Shown: positions 1 to 9,109, numbered from the stretch's first letter. The stretch is DNA of 64,000 bases from Rhizobium sp. AC27/96 (GCF_001692325.1 NZ_LXKN01000018.1:961046-1025045); one strand, 5' to 3'. Numbers and translations: made by a program. The notes: generated by a model from the letters alone, not told the origin.

Positions 1-743
1 AGCGGGCCGAGGTGCTGAAAGGCATCGAACTCACCATCGACAAGGGCGAATTCGTCTCGATCATCGGCCATTCCGGCTGTGGCAAATCCACCCTGCTCAA
101 CCTCATTGCCGGCCTCACTCGGGTCTCCGCCGGCGCGGTGCTCCTGGAAAACCGCGAGGTCAATGAGCCGGGCCCCGAGCGTGCCGTGGTCTTCCAGAAC
201 CACAGCCTTCTGCCGTGGCTCACCGTCTACGAGAACGTCAATCTCGCCGTCTCGAAAGTGTTTCGCGGCAAGAAGACCAAGGCCGAGCGACATGAATGGG
301 TGATGCGCAATCTCGATCTTGTGCAGATGGCGCATGCCAAGGACAAGCGCCCCTCGGAAATCTCCGGCGGCATGAAGCAGCGCGTCGGCATCGCCCGCGC
401 GCTCGCCATGGAGCCGAAGATCCTGCTGCTCGACGAGCCCTTCGGCGCGCTTGACGCGCTCACCCGCGCCCATCTGCAGGATGCCGTCATGGAGATCCAT
501 GCCCGCCTCGGCAGCACGATGGTCATGATCACCCATGACGTCGACGAGGCGGTGCTGCTCTCCGACCGCATCGTGATGATGACCAACGGGCCTGCCGCCC
601 ATATCGGCGACGTGCTTGAGGTACCGATCCCAAGGCCGCGCAGCCGCCTCGATCTCGCCTCCGACCGAACCTACCTCAAATGCCGCGAAGCCGTGCTGAA
701 GTTCCTCTACGAACGCCACCGCTTCGTCGAAGCTGCGGAGTGA
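1..743 (+). CDS. nrtD: Nitrate ABC transporter ATP-binding protein (5' end outside window)
   Basis: Cytoplasmic ATPase of a NrtD/TauB/SsuB-type importer, here probably for nitrate/nitrite. The frame is open to the window edge, so the N-terminus is missing; the in-frame GTG at 12 is internal because the beta strand before Walker A is already under way. Seen: Walker A GHSGCGKST (nt 66-92), Q-loop VVFQNHSLLPW, signature SGGMKQR (nt 364-384), Walker B LLLDEP (nt 424-441) and the H-loop ITHDVDEA. The stop lies 5 bases before nirB, so the two are co-transcribed. The nitrate assignment rests mainly on the downstream nitrite and nitrate reductase genes; by sequence alone, taurine or sulfonate ATPases look much alike. 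Confidence 0.88.
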   Translation, partial: RAEVLKGIELTIDKGEFVSIIGHSGCGKSTLLNLIAGLTRVSAGAVLLENREVNEPGPERAVVFQNHSLLPWLTVYENVNLAVSKVFRGKKTKAERHEWVMRNLDLVQMAHAKDKRPSEISGGMKQRVGIARALAMEPKILLLDEPFGALDALTRAHLQDAVMEIHARLGSTMVMITHDVDEAVLLSDRIVMMTNGPAAHIGDVLEVPIPRPRSRLDLASDRTYLKCREAVLKFLYERHRFVEAAE

Positions 744-748
744 TCTCC

Positions 749-3199
749 ATGACCCAGAAACTCATCATCATCGGCAATGGCATGGCGCCCGGCCGCATGC
801 TGGAGCACCTTCTCGAAAAGACACCCGACCTCTATCAAGTCACGATCTTCAACGCCGAGCCGCGCGTCAACTACGACCGCATCATGCTGTCGCCGGTCCT
901 GTCAGGCGAAAAGAGCTATGAGGAAATCGTCATTCATGGCGACGGCTGGTACATCAAGAACAACATCACCCTCTACAAGGGCCACAAGATCGTCGCCATC
1001 GATCGCGCCGCCAAGACCGTAACCTCGGATCACGGCGTCACCGAGAGCTACGACAAGCTGGTCATCGCCACCGGCTCCGTTCCCTTCATCATCCCCGTTC
1101 CCGGTGCGAACCTGCCCGGCGTCCTGAGCTATCGCGATCTGGATGATGTCAACGCCATGTTGCTGGCGGCGCAATCGCGCGCCAAGGCTGTCGTCATCGG
1201 CGGCGGCCTGCTGGGCCTCGAGGCGGCGGCCGGCCTCAATCTGCGTGGCATGGATGTCACCGTGCTGCACGTCAATGAGACCTTGCTCGAGCGTCAGCTC
1301 GACCCCGCCGCCGGCTATCTCCTGCAGAAGGCGATCGAAGAGCGCGGCATCAAGGTCATCACCAAGGCCAATACCAAGGCCATTGTCGGGAACGGCAAAG
1401 TCGAGGGTCTGGAACTCTCCGATGGCACGATCATACCGGCAACGCTGGTGGTCATGGCCGTCGGTATCCGCCCAAGCGCCGGGCTCGCGAAGGAAGCCGG
1501 CCTTGCGGTCAATCGCGGTATCGTCGTCGATGCCGGTATGGGCACCTCTGACGGCGATATCCTTGCGCTGGGCGAATGCGCCGAAGTCGGCGGGCAGGTC
1601 TATGGCCTTGTCGCGCCGCTCTACGAGATGGCGCGCGTTGCAGCCGCGCGGCTTGCCGGCGATACATCCGCCAGCTTCGTGCATTCGGATACGCCAACCA
1701 AGTTGAAGGTCACGGGCATCGACCTGTTTTCGCTCGGCGACTTCGCCGATGGCGACGACCGCGAGGAGATCGTCCTGCGCGATGCGGCAGCCGGCGTCTA
1801 CAAGCGACTGATACTCAAGGACAACCGCATCATCGGCACCGTGCTTTACGGAGAAACGGCCGACGGCGCCTGGTTCAACGACCTGAAGAAGAAGGCGACC
1901 GACATCTCCGAGATGCGCGAGACGCTGATCTTCGGTCAGGCCTATCAGGGAGGGTCACCGCTGGACCCTATGGCGGCCGTTGCAGCCTTGCCGGATGACG
2001 CGGAGATCTGCGGCTGCAACGGCGTCTGCAAGGGCAAAATCACCTCGACCATATCAGCTAAGGGCCTGACTTCGCTCGATGATGTCAGAGCCCATACCAA
2101 GGCCTCCGCCTCCTGTGGCTCCTGCACTGGTCTCGTCGAGCAACTGATGTCGATCACGCTTGGTGATGCCTATAATCCAAAGGCCGTGCAGCCGATGTGC
2201 ACCTGCACCGAGCTTGGCCATGACGACGTGCGCCGCCTGATCAAGGCCAAGAAGCTGAAGACCATACCGGCCGTTATGCAGGAGCTGGAATGGAAGACCT
2301 CCTGCGGCTGCGCCAAGTGCCGGCCAGCATTGAACTACTATCTGGTCTGCGACTGGCCGGACGAGTATGCCGACGACTACCAGTCGCGCTTCATCAATGA
2401 GCGCGTCCACGCCAATATCCAGAAAGACGGCACTTATTCAGTGGTGCCGCGCATGTGGGGCGGCGTCACCAATTCCGGTGAACTGCGCGCCATCGCCGAT
2501 GTCGTCGACAAGTTCGAGATCCCGATGGTGAAGGTGACCGGCGGCCAGCGCATCGATCTGCTTGGCATTCACAAGGAAGACTTGCCGGCCGTCTGGGCCG
2601 ATCTCGGCAAGGCCGGCTTCATATCGGGCCAGGCCTATGCCAAGGGCCTGCGCACGGTGAAGACCTGCGTCGGTTCCGACTGGTGCCGTTTCGGCACGCA
2701 GGATTCCACCGGTCTCGGCATCCGCATCGAGAAATTCATGTGGGGCTCCTGGACACCGGCAAAGCTCAAGCTGGCGGTATCGGGGTGTCCGAGAAACTGC
2801 GCCGAAGCAACCTGCAAGGACATTGGCGTCATCTGCGTCGACAGCGGCTTCGAGATCCATTTCGCCGGTGCTGCCGGCCTCGACATCAAGGGCACGGAAG
2901 TGCTCGGCCTCGTCAGGACCGAGGACGAGGCACTGGAGCATATCGTGGCGTTGACGCAGATGTATCGCGAACAGGGCCGTTATCTCGAGCGCATCTACAA
3001 ATGGGCCAAGCGCATCGGCCTTGACGAGATCCGCCGCCAGATCATGACAGACCGGGAGAAGCGTGAAGCCTATTACCAACGCTTCGTCTTCAGCCAGAAA
3101 TTCGCGCAGGTCGATCCCTGGTCCGAGCGTGTCTCCGGCAAGGACAAGCACGAATTCCGGCCGATGGCGACAGTCGGCTTCCATCAGGCGGCCGAGTGA
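749..3199 (+). CDS. nirB: Nitrite reductase (NAD(P)H) large subunit
   Basis: Cytoplasmic assimilatory reduction of nitrite to ammonium. 816 residues from ATG 749; the frame is open further upstream, but that part overlaps nrtD and lacks family sequence. Order seen: FAD-binding Rossmann segment IIIGNGMAPG (residues 6-15), NAD-binding VVIGGGLLGLEAA (about 149-161), a BFD-type [2Fe-2S] segment with CGCNGVC and CGSC (about 420-460), a second Cys cluster CTCTELGHDD (about 482), then the siroheme/[4Fe-4S] half with TCVGSDWC (about 639) and SGCPRNC (about 678). Length and order are those of full NirB. It is followed within 11 bases by nirD and then nasA. Confidence 0.96.
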   Translation: MTQKLIIIGNGMAPGRMLEHLLEKTPDLYQVTIFNAEPRVNYDRIMLSPVLSGEKSYEEIVIHGDGWYIKNNITLYKGHKIVAIDRAAKTVTSDHGVTESYDKLVIATGSVPFIIPVPGANLPGVLSYRDLDDVNAMLLAAQSRAKAVVIGGGLLGLEAAAGLNLRGMDVTVLHVNETLLERQLDPAAGYLLQKAIEERGIKVITKANTKAIVGNGKVEGLELSDGTIIPATLVVMAVGIRPSAGLAKEAGLAVNRGIVVDAGMGTSDGDILALGECAEVGGQVYGLVAPLYEMARVAAARLAGDTSASFVHSDTPTKLKVTGIDLFSLGDFADGDDREEIVLRDAAAGVYKRLILKDNRIIGTVLYGETADGAWFNDLKKKATDISEMRETLIFGQAYQGGSPLDPMAAVAALPDDAEICGCNGVCKGKITSTISAKGLTSLDDVRAHTKASASCGSCTGLVEQLMSITLGDAYNPKAVQPMCTCTELGHDDVRRLIKAKKLKTIPAVMQELEWKTSCGCAKCRPALNYYLVCDWPDEYADDYQSRFINERVHANIQKDGTYSVVPRMWGGVTNSGELRAIADVVDKFEIPMVKVTGGQRIDLLGIHKEDLPAVWADLGKAGFISGQAYAKGLRTVKTCVGSDWCRFGTQDSTGLGIRIEKFMWGSWTPAKLKLAVSGCPRNCAEATCKDIGVICVDSGFEIHFAGAAGLDIKGTEVLGLVRTEDEALEHIVALTQMYREQGRYLERIYKWAKRIGLDEIRRQIMTDREKREAYYQRFVFSQKFAQVDPWSERVSGKDKHEFRPMATVGFHQAAE

Positions 3200-3209
3200 G
3201 GAGATGGAC

Positions 3210-3539
3210 ATGAACTGGATCGAAATCGGCGATATCTCGGATATTCCCTTGCGTGGCGCGCGGTGCGTGAAAACCCCGCAGGGCAAGATCGCCGTCTTCC
3301 GCACCGCCGAAAACCAGATCTTCGCCATCGAGGATCACTGCCCGCACAAGGGCGGCCCGCTGAGCCAGGGGATCGTCCATGGTGCGGCCGTCACCTGTCC
3401 GCTGCACAATTGGGTGATTTCGCTCGAAACCGGCGAAGCACTTGGTGCGGACAAGGGCGCGGTCAGGACCATTCCGGTGCGCAACGAAAATGGCGTGCTG
3501 TCGATAGCTCTCGACAGCCTGATGATGGCGGCAGAGTGA
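3210..3539 (+). CDS. nirD: Nitrite reductase small subunit (Rieske-type)
   Basis: Small partner of NirB, 109 residues. ATG 3210 is chosen over the in-frame ATG 3204 because the ribosome-binding GAGGAG sits directly against 3204 but 6 bases from 3210. The Rieske fold signature is complete: Cys44-Pro-His46 and Cys63-Pro-Leu-His66. Some NirD proteins (for example in enterobacteria) have lost these ligands, so retention here suggests that this subunit binds a [2Fe-2S] cluster. Located between nirB and nasA in one transcript. Confidence 0.93.
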   Translation: MNWIEIGDISDIPLRGARCVKTPQGKIAVFRTAENQIFAIEDHCPHKGGPLSQGIVHGAAVTCPLHNWVISLETGEALGADKGAVRTIPVRNENGVLSIALDSLMMAAE

Positions 3540-3550
3540 GCGGCGCGACC

Positions 3551-6208
3551 ATGCCCGTTGAGACCAAAACCACCTGCCCTTATTGCGGCGTCGGCTGCGG
3601 CGTCATCGCCAGCGCTGGCGATGACGGCAACGTCTCCGTCAAGGGTGACCCCGACCATCCGGCCAATTTCGGCCGGCTGTGTTCCAAGGGATCGGCCCTT
3701 GCCGAAACCATCGATCTCGACGGGCGGCTGCTCCATCCGGAGATCAACGGCGAGCGGGCGAGTTGGGACCAGGCGCTCGATCTTGTTGCGAAACGCTTCG
3801 GCGAGGCGATTGCCGAGCACGGGCCGGATTCCGTTGCCTTCTACGTTTCCGGCCAACTGCTGACGGAAGATTATTACGTCGCCAACAAGCTGATGAAGGG
3901 CTTCATCGGCTCGGCCAATATCGACACGAACTCCCGGCTCTGCATGTCATCCTCCGTTGCCGGACATCGCCGCGCCTTTGGCGCTGATACCGTGCCGGGC
4001 ACCTATGAAGATATCGAGCTTGCCGACCTGGTGATCCTGACCGGCTCCAATCTCGCCTGGTGCCATCCGGTCATCTACCAGCGGCTGGCCGCAGCCAAGG
4101 CGGCGCGGCCATCGATGAAGATCGTCGTCATCGACCCGCGCCGGACAATGAGCTGCGATATTGCCGATCTGCATCTGGCGATCCGCCCGGATGGAGACGT
4201 CGCGCTTTTCCTCGGCCTCTTCGCGCATCTGATCGCAAACAACGCCGTCGATCAGAATTACGTCGCGGAACACACCAATGGCTTTGCCGAGGCTTTTGCC
4301 GCCGCATGCGCCGTGTCGTTCAACGAGGTGCTTGACCTCACTGGCCTGCCGGCGATGCAGCTTCGCGAATTCTATCGGCTGTTTGCCGCGACCGATAAAG
4401 TCGTCACCTGCTACAGCCAGGGCGTGAACCAATCCGCGTCCGGCACGGACAAGGTCAACGCCATCATCAATTGTCACCTCGCCACCGGCCGCATCGGCCG
4501 GCCCGGCATGGGCCCCTTCTCCTTGACGGGACAACCGAACGCCATGGGCGGCCGCGAAGTCGGTGGCCTCGCCAACATGCTAGCCGCACACATGGCGATC
4601 GAGAATGCAGAAGACCGCGACCGCGTGCGGCGCTTCTGGCAGGCGCCGGGGATTGCCGCCAGGCCGGGGCTGAAAGCTGTCGACATGTTTCGCGCAGTCG
4701 GCGATGGCCGCATCAAGGCGCTGTGGATCATGGCCACCAATCCTGTGGTCTCTATGCCGGATGCCGACGCCGTCAAGGCCGCGATCGAGGCCTGCCCCTT
4801 CGTTGTCGTCTCCGACATACTGAGAGAGACCGATACGACGCGGCATGGGCATGTGTTGCTACCCTCGCTCGGCTGGGGCGAAAAGGACGGCACCGTCACC
4901 AATTCCGAGCGACGGATCTCCCGGCAGCGGCAGTTTCTTTCGGCACCCGGTGAAGCCAGGCCCGATTGGTGGCAGATGGCCGAAGTCGGCCGCCGCATGG
5001 GTTTTTCTGCCGCCTTTTCGTTTCAGACTGCCGCGGACATCTTCGCCGAACATGCCGGCCTCTCCGGCTTCGAGAACGATGGCAGCCGCGACTTCGATAT
5101 CGGCGTCCATGAGGCGATCGGTGAAGAAGAATATGACGCCCTAGTGCCGTTCCAGTGGCCGCAGCCGGCCGGATCGGCGCGGCAGACGACCCGCTTCTTC
5201 GCCAAGGGCGGATTCTACCATGCCGATCGCAAGGCACGTTTCGTGGCCGTCGAAGCGCCGGTGAGTGATCGGACCAACAGCCAGTTTCCGTTGACGCTGA
5301 ATACCGGCCGTATTCGCGACCACTGGCATACGATGACGCGCACCGGCAAGAGCGCCCGCCTGTCGCAGCACATCGCCGAGCCCTTTGCCGAAATCCATCC
5401 GCGCGACGCCATGGAGATCGGCGTCGGCGATGCCGGCCTGGTCGAGATCGAAAGCTCGCATGGCGCGGTGATCGTTCGAGCCCTGGTGACGGAGAGGCAG
5501 GCACGCGGCAGCCTGTTCGTGCCGATGCACTGGAACGACAATTTTGCCGCAAGAGCCCGCATCGATAGCGTCGTTGCGCCCGTCACCGACCCCATTTCCG
5601 GCCAGCCGGCTTCGAAAAATGTCGCCGTCCGCGCCCGCCCCTTCAAGCCAGCACATTATTGCTTTGCGGTCTCAGCGGCAAAGCCGCATCATCTGGATAG
5701 CGCCTACTGGGCGCTGGCCAAGACCGATGGCGGATGGCGCACCGAGCTTGCGTTTGATGCCACGCCGGATGATTGGGCTAGCTGGTGCCGCGCAACCTTC
5801 GACATACCCGACCGGCTGGAGCCGCTCGGTTACGCTGACCGAGCCTCCGGCGACCTGCGTCTTGCCTTCTTCGACGGCGAGCGGCTGCTTGCCGCGCTGT
5901 TTGTCGCCAGCCAACCGGTTGCCGTTGCCAGAAGCTGGGCGATCGCACAGCTATCCGCGTCGCATGGCAATCTGCGCAAACGCTTCGCTCTCGTCGCCGG
6001 CAGGCCGGGCGCCGATACCGTCGATGCGGGTGCAACCGTCTGCTCCTGCTTCAGCGTCGGCGTCAACCAGATCGTCAGCGCCATTCGTGGCGGGTGCCAC
6101 AGCGTCGAGGCCGTCGGCAAGGCCCTGAATGCCGGCACCAATTGCGGCTCCTGCCGCGCTGAGATCCGCGGGATCATCGATGGATGTCTCGCCGCGGCCG
6201 CCGAGTAA
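3551..6208 (+). CDS. nasA: Assimilatory nitrate reductase catalytic subunit
   Basis: Molybdopterin oxidoreductase reducing nitrate to nitrite in the cytoplasm; 885 residues from ATG 3551, 11 bases after nirD. The N-terminal [4Fe-4S] site is Cys9, Cys12, Cys16 (CPYCGVGC) and Cys44 (LCSKG). Molybdopterin segments follow, including SRLCMSSSV and the GTVTNSERRISRQR region. The C-terminus (about 830-880) carries an extra BFD-type [2Fe-2S] module (CSCF, then CGSC), the NasA arrangement that accepts electrons directly rather than through a separate small subunit. With NirB/NirD and the transporter it completes nitrate-to-ammonium assimilation. Regulation is not visible because the operon start is outside the window. 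Confidence 0.95.
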   Translation: MPVETKTTCPYCGVGCGVIASAGDDGNVSVKGDPDHPANFGRLCSKGSALAETIDLDGRLLHPEINGERASWDQALDLVAKRFGEAIAEHGPDSVAFYVSGQLLTEDYYVANKLMKGFIGSANIDTNSRLCMSSSVAGHRRAFGADTVPGTYEDIELADLVILTGSNLAWCHPVIYQRLAAAKAARPSMKIVVIDPRRTMSCDIADLHLAIRPDGDVALFLGLFAHLIANNAVDQNYVAEHTNGFAEAFAAACAVSFNEVLDLTGLPAMQLREFYRLFAATDKVVTCYSQGVNQSASGTDKVNAIINCHLATGRIGRPGMGPFSLTGQPNAMGGREVGGLANMLAAHMAIENAEDRDRVRRFWQAPGIAARPGLKAVDMFRAVGDGRIKALWIMATNPVVSMPDADAVKAAIEACPFVVVSDILRETDTTRHGHVLLPSLGWGEKDGTVTNSERRISRQRQFLSAPGEARPDWWQMAEVGRRMGFSAAFSFQTAADIFAEHAGLSGFENDGSRDFDIGVHEAIGEEEYDALVPFQWPQPAGSARQTTRFFAKGGFYHADRKARFVAVEAPVSDRTNSQFPLTLNTGRIRDHWHTMTRTGKSARLSQHIAEPFAEIHPRDAMEIGVGDAGLVEIESSHGAVIVRALVTERQARGSLFVPMHWNDNFAARARIDSVVAPVTDPISGQPASKNVAVRARPFKPAHYCFAVSAAKPHHLDSAYWALAKTDGGWRTELAFDATPDDWASWCRATFDIPDRLEPLGYADRASGDLRLAFFDGERLLAALFVASQPVAVARSWAIAQLSASHGNLRKRFALVAGRPGADTVDAGATVCSCFSVGVNQIVSAIRGGCHSVEAVGKALNAGTNCGSCRAEIRGIIDGCLAAAAE

Positions 6209-6348
6209 GCCAGCCTAAGGCTAAGTCGTCGGGCCAACATCAATCATTCGTCGCCCCCCTGTTTCGCGCGATTGGCGGTAATGCTAGGCTTTTGGAAAGC
6301 AGCCTTATGATTTCGGTTGCTTTTTGCACTCGTGGGGGATGAGGGCGG

Positions 6349-7380
6349 ATGGAGCCAGCAGGCCAGAAGATCCAGTTGAGTTATGGGGTCGAGCCCGGAA
6401 TTCGCTTTGCCCTGCTTCTTGACGGCAACGGCGGCTGTCGTGAAATCAGCAGCACAGGCTTGCGGGAGTGGAAACCTGCCGACGGAATCCTCTGGGTTCA
6501 TCTCGAGCGCGATCACGACGCGGCAGCAGCATGGGTGGCTGACAATGGCGGCTTCGATCCTCTCGTTGCCGACGCCCTGCTGGAGGATGAATCCCGCCCG
6601 CGCGTCGAGCCCGTCGACGACGGTTTGCTGATCATCCTGCGCGGGGTCTGCGCTTCGCCTCCCGAGGACGCGGAAGGAGCAGCGGCGGAACTGGATCTTG
6701 TTCCCCTTCACGCCTGGGTGGACGAAAACCGCGTCGTGACGCTTCGTGACAGCGGGCATTACATCACAGCGCTTCGCGACATCCGGCTGGTGCTCGAAAA
6801 GGGTAAGGGTCCGAAGCGCACCGGCGAACTGCTCGCCCTCGTCAGCGACAAGCTCGTGAGAGACCTGGAACCGGTCCTTGACGGGATGGACGAGGAAGTG
6901 GACGAACTGGATGAGCTTATCTTCCACGGCGAAGCAGCCGAAGTTCGCGAGCGTCTGAAGCTGCTTCGCAGACAAGCCGTGCAGCTTCGCCGCTATCTCG
7001 CGCCGCAACGCGATGCGCTCAACCGCATCGAACATGACGATGCGCCCTGGCTTGCCGAACGCGACAAGCTGCGCATGCGTGAAGTCATCGACAAGCTGAT
7101 GCGCTGCATCGAATATCTGGATGCCATCCGCGACCGGACAAGCATCCTGCACGACGACCTTTCCACCGTGATCAGCGAACGGATCGCGCGCAATTCCAAC
7201 CGGCTTGCAGCACTTGCCGCCCTCCTCCTACCGCCAAGCGTCGTCGCCGGCCTTTTCGGCATGAATGTCGGCGGTATTCCAGGCGTCAATGACACCTGGG
7301 CCTTCATCATCATCGTTGCCCTTGTCGCTATAACCTCCGCTGTCACCCTCTACATCATGAAGCGCATACACTGGCTTTGA
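6349..7380 (+). CDS. zntB: CorA/ZntB-family metal ion transporter
   Basis: Inner-membrane divalent cation channel/transporter, 343 residues, the usual ZntB length. A long charged cytoplasmic N-terminal domain is followed by two C-terminal helices. The first ends in the family signature GMN (residues 305-307, FGMNVGG) and the second is WAFIIIVALVAITSAVTLY, with a short basic tail. ATG 6349 is preceded by GAGGG at a suitable distance. The N-terminal style (residues 1-60) resembles ZntB more than CorA, so zinc is more likely than magnesium, but the ion cannot be fixed from sequence. It is separated from nasA by 140 bases and looks monocistronic. Confidence 0.85.
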   Translation: MEPAGQKIQLSYGVEPGIRFALLLDGNGGCREISSTGLREWKPADGILWVHLERDHDAAAAWVADNGGFDPLVADALLEDESRPRVEPVDDGLLIILRGVCASPPEDAEGAAAELDLVPLHAWVDENRVVTLRDSGHYITALRDIRLVLEKGKGPKRTGELLALVSDKLVRDLEPVLDGMDEEVDELDELIFHGEAAEVRERLKLLRRQAVQLRRYLAPQRDALNRIEHDDAPWLAERDKLRMREVIDKLMRCIEYLDAIRDRTSILHDDLSTVISERIARNSNRLAALAALLLPPSVVAGLFGMNVGGIPGVNDTWAFIIIVALVAITSAVTLYIMKRIHWL

Positions 7381-7387
7381 TGGCGGC

Positions 7388-7413
7388 GGAACCGCCGGGG
7401 CCGCAGCAGCGTT
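7388..7413 (+). promoter_or_regulatory. EcfG-type general stress promoter candidate
   Basis: GGAAC at 7388-7392, 17 bases, then CGTT at 7410-7413. This matches the alphaproteobacterial EcfG/RpoE2 promoter pattern GGAAC-N16/17-CGTT. The -10 element lies about 29 bases before ATG 7442, leaving a short leader with AGGAG at 7431-7435. It starts 8 bases after the zntB stop, which would make the next gene an independent stress-induced unit. Confidence 0.6.
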
Positions 7414-7441
7414 CCCTATCAATTCCGCTCAGGAGATTGAG

Positions 7442-7951
7442 ATGATGCGCCGCCAAGCATGCCTTCTTGCAATCCTCGCCGCACTCTGTGCCGCGGCTCC
7501 TGCCTTTGCGGATGATAGCGGATTTCTGAAGCCATTGAACGGCACTTGGATTGGGACCGGCAAGGTACTGCGCAAGATCGGAGGCTCGCCGATCAACGTC
7601 TCCTGCACATTCACTATCAGCGCACCCGGATCTTCTATTGTGATGAAGGGCAATTGCCGCGGGCTTCTGGTCATCAACCGCGCAATTTCGGCGAACCTTA
7701 CGGCGCGGGGAACCCGCTATTCGGGCACGTACACCGGCCCGTCCGGTGCGTCGTCGCAATTATCCGGGAGCAGACGGGGTGATGTCATCAATCTGGCGGT
7801 GCGCTGGGCACGCTTGGTCAATGGCGACCGGAATGCCAATATGGCCATCCGCAAACAAGGCAGCAACCAACTGACAATCCAGACAATCGACAAGGACCTG
7901 TCATCAGGCAAATCTGTCGTTACCAGCGACATCAACCTGCGTCGTCAATGA
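7442..7951 (+). CDS. Secreted hypothetical protein, 169 residues
   Basis: Function not recognised. The N-terminus is a clear Sec signal peptide: basic MMRRQ, a hydrophobic core, and an Ala-X-Ala site ending PAFA near residue 23. The mature part is rich in alternating polar and hydrophobic residues and begins with a PLNGTWIGTGKV segment that suggests a lipocalin-like beta barrel (inference). Two cysteines (CTF, NCR) could form a disulfide in the periplasm. AGGAG precedes ATG 7442; an ATG one codon later (7445) is a possible alternative. The EcfG-like promoter just upstream suggests induction in the general stress response. Confidence 0.75.
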   Translation: MMRRQACLLAILAALCAAAPAFADDSGFLKPLNGTWIGTGKVLRKIGGSPINVSCTFTISAPGSSIVMKGNCRGLLVINRAISANLTARGTRYSGTYTGPSGASSQLSGSRRGDVINLAVRWARLVNGDRNANMAIRKQGSNQLTIQTIDKDLSSGKSVVTSDINLRRQ

Positions 7952-8159
7952 TCGTTAGGGCAAGCCGATGCCTTAAGACCGCTTTGAGCGTACCCCCGAC
8001 CGACACCGCTTCCGAACCTGGCCCGCCTGCCGCGTCCAAAAATGCAGCCTTGCCTTTGCCCTATTTCGTCCCTATATTATAAACTGTCGATCTTGCTTGA
8101 TGATCTTTGTTCGCCCGGAAGCGTGGCGCGAATTTTCTTTCAATTTCGGTTTGTAATAC

Positions 8160-8179
8160 TGTGGAAATTCTTTTCCACA
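8160..8179 (+). promoter_or_regulatory. Hairpin in the cold shock gene leader
   Basis: Perfect 8-base arms TGTGGAAA (8160-8167) and TTTCCACA (8172-8179) around a 4-base loop, in the roughly 125-base untranslated leader that follows an AT-rich TATATTATAAA promoter-like stretch at 8073-8083. A second, weaker pairing is possible between AATTCC (8186-8191) and GGAATT (8206-8211), which covers part of the ribosome-binding region. Long structured leaders are typical of cspA-type genes. Confidence 0.5.
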
Positions 8180-8215
8180 GAACGAAATTCCATGTCCAAT
8201 TGAAAGGAATTCCCT

Positions 8216-8425
8216 ATGACTTCAGGGACCGTAAAGTGGTTTAACAGCGCCAAGGGTTTTGGCTTCATTCAGCCTGAAGACGGCGCGACGGATGTGTTTG
8301 TTCACATTTCTGCCGTTGAGCGCGCTGGGATGAATTCTCTCGCTGAAGGTCAGAAGCTGAGCTACGAGCTGGTGCGCGATCGCAAGACCGGCAAAAGCTC
8401 TGCTGACAACCTGCGAGCAATCTAA
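8216..8425 (+). CDS. cspA: Cold shock domain protein (CspA family)
   Basis: 69-residue single cold-shock domain, an RNA/ssDNA-binding beta barrel acting as an RNA chaperone. RNP1 is KGFGFI (residues 14-19) and RNP2 is VFVHI (about 30-34); the opening GTVKWFN is canonical. AAAGGA lies 5-10 bases before ATG 8216. The leader is long and can fold, and the stop is followed directly by a repeated motif and a factor-independent terminator (8441-8510). Rhizobia carry several csp paralogues, so the symbol denotes the family, not strict orthology. Confidence 0.95.
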   Translation: MTSGTVKWFNSAKGFGFIQPEDGATDVFVHISAVERAGMNSLAEGQKLSYELVRDRKTGKSSADNLRAI

Positions 8426-8440
8426 TTGTCATTCGTCATG

Positions 8441-8510
8441 CTGACCACGGATGTACTGGCAGCGATGAACTGAGTGACGGGGAAGGTCGGGTTAAAGCCC
8501 GGCCTTTTGT
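8441..8510 (+). ncRNA. Repeat element copy 1: conserved motif plus terminator hairpin
   Basis: Starts 16 bases after the csp stop. CTGACCACGGATGTACTGGC (8441-8460, plus one more shared A) is followed 21 bases later by the hairpin AAGGTCGGG (8483-8491) / CCCGGCCTT (8498-8506) and a T-run. The same motif, spacing and hairpin base recur at 9917-9990. It may be the csp 3' untranslated region, a 3'-derived small RNA, or both. The shared stretch upstream of the terminator implies selection beyond termination. Confidence 0.5.
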
Positions 8511-8540
8511 ATTTCTGCGACCCATCGATAAGGGGATGCC

Positions 8541-8834
8541 ATGAGCAGAATGACGTATTCGACTGGAGACTTGGTGGTCTTGAAAGCGGATCTCACTCGG
8601 CTGAAGGCGGCTCCGAGGATGTGCCGCATCATCAGCATGCTGCCTTCCGACACCGTCGAGGCCTACTACCAGGTTCGCTTCACGCATGAGAACTTCGAGC
8701 GGCGGATCGCAGCAACGGAAATCGAAACGCTCTGCGAAGATCCACTTGCCGGTGGAGAGGGATCTCCATCCCAACGATCGGAGCCTTGGCTGAAACCCCT
8801 CGCCAAGGGAGCTAAAAAGCAGGTCTCCCGATAG
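8541..8834 (+). CDS. Small hypothetical protein, 97 residues
   Basis: Not recognised. MSRMTYSTGDLVVLKADLTRL opens with a short beta-rich segment (GDLVVLK, then YYQVRF) and ends in a basic tail (KGAKKQVSR). There is no signal peptide or membrane segment, so it is probably cytoplasmic; the fold could be a small SH3-like or KOW-like barrel (inference only). AAGGGG lies just upstream of ATG 8541. It follows the csp terminator and so needs its own promoter. Confidence 0.65.
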   Translation: MSRMTYSTGDLVVLKADLTRLKAAPRMCRIISMLPSDTVEAYYQVRFTHENFERRIAATEIETLCEDPLAGGEGSPSQRSEPWLKPLAKGAKKQVSR

Positions 8835-8864
8835 GCCGGAGCGTAGTGCGTTGAAGAAGCGAGA

Positions 8865-8990
8865 ATGCATGTTGCAGTTCTCGCAGGCGGCAATGATATT
8901 GATCAGGCATGGTGCGCATTCAATAAGGCTATGACTCGAAAGGGTATATCGCTTGAAACAGAAATGCGTAGAGCCCGTACAAACAATTAG
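8865..8990 (+). CDS. Possible small protein, 41 residues
   Basis: Short open frame from ATG 8865 to TAG 8990, ending in DQAWCAFNKAMTRKGISLET and then a basic Arg-rich tail. The composition (amphipathic, charged, no rare-residue runs) looks protein-like, but the ribosome-binding site is weak (AGCGAGA) and no family is recognised. The rest of the 8835-9151 interval holds nothing else I can support except the palindrome at 9110. Confidence 0.3.
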   Translation: MHVAVLAGGNDIDQAWCAFNKAMTRKGISLETEMRRARTNN

Positions 8991-9109
8991 AACTGTGCAT
9001 TGAAGACGAGGCATGAGCCAGTTCACGATAGCACAGCTTGATAAGAACCACAGAGATATGGCTTGCTACCCCAGAGCGACCGAAGCCGAACTCAAAATCG
9101 TTAGTCTTC

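Noticed and set aside
680..748. N-terminal extension of the nirB frame starting inside nrtD
   Set aside because: The added 23 residues are Arg/Pro-rich and unrelated to the FAD-binding start MTQKLIIIGNG at ATG 749.
2438..3328. Long minus-strand open frame opposite nirB/nirD
   Set aside because: It lies antisense to strongly conserved reductase domains and has no family motif; high GC content produces such shadow frames.
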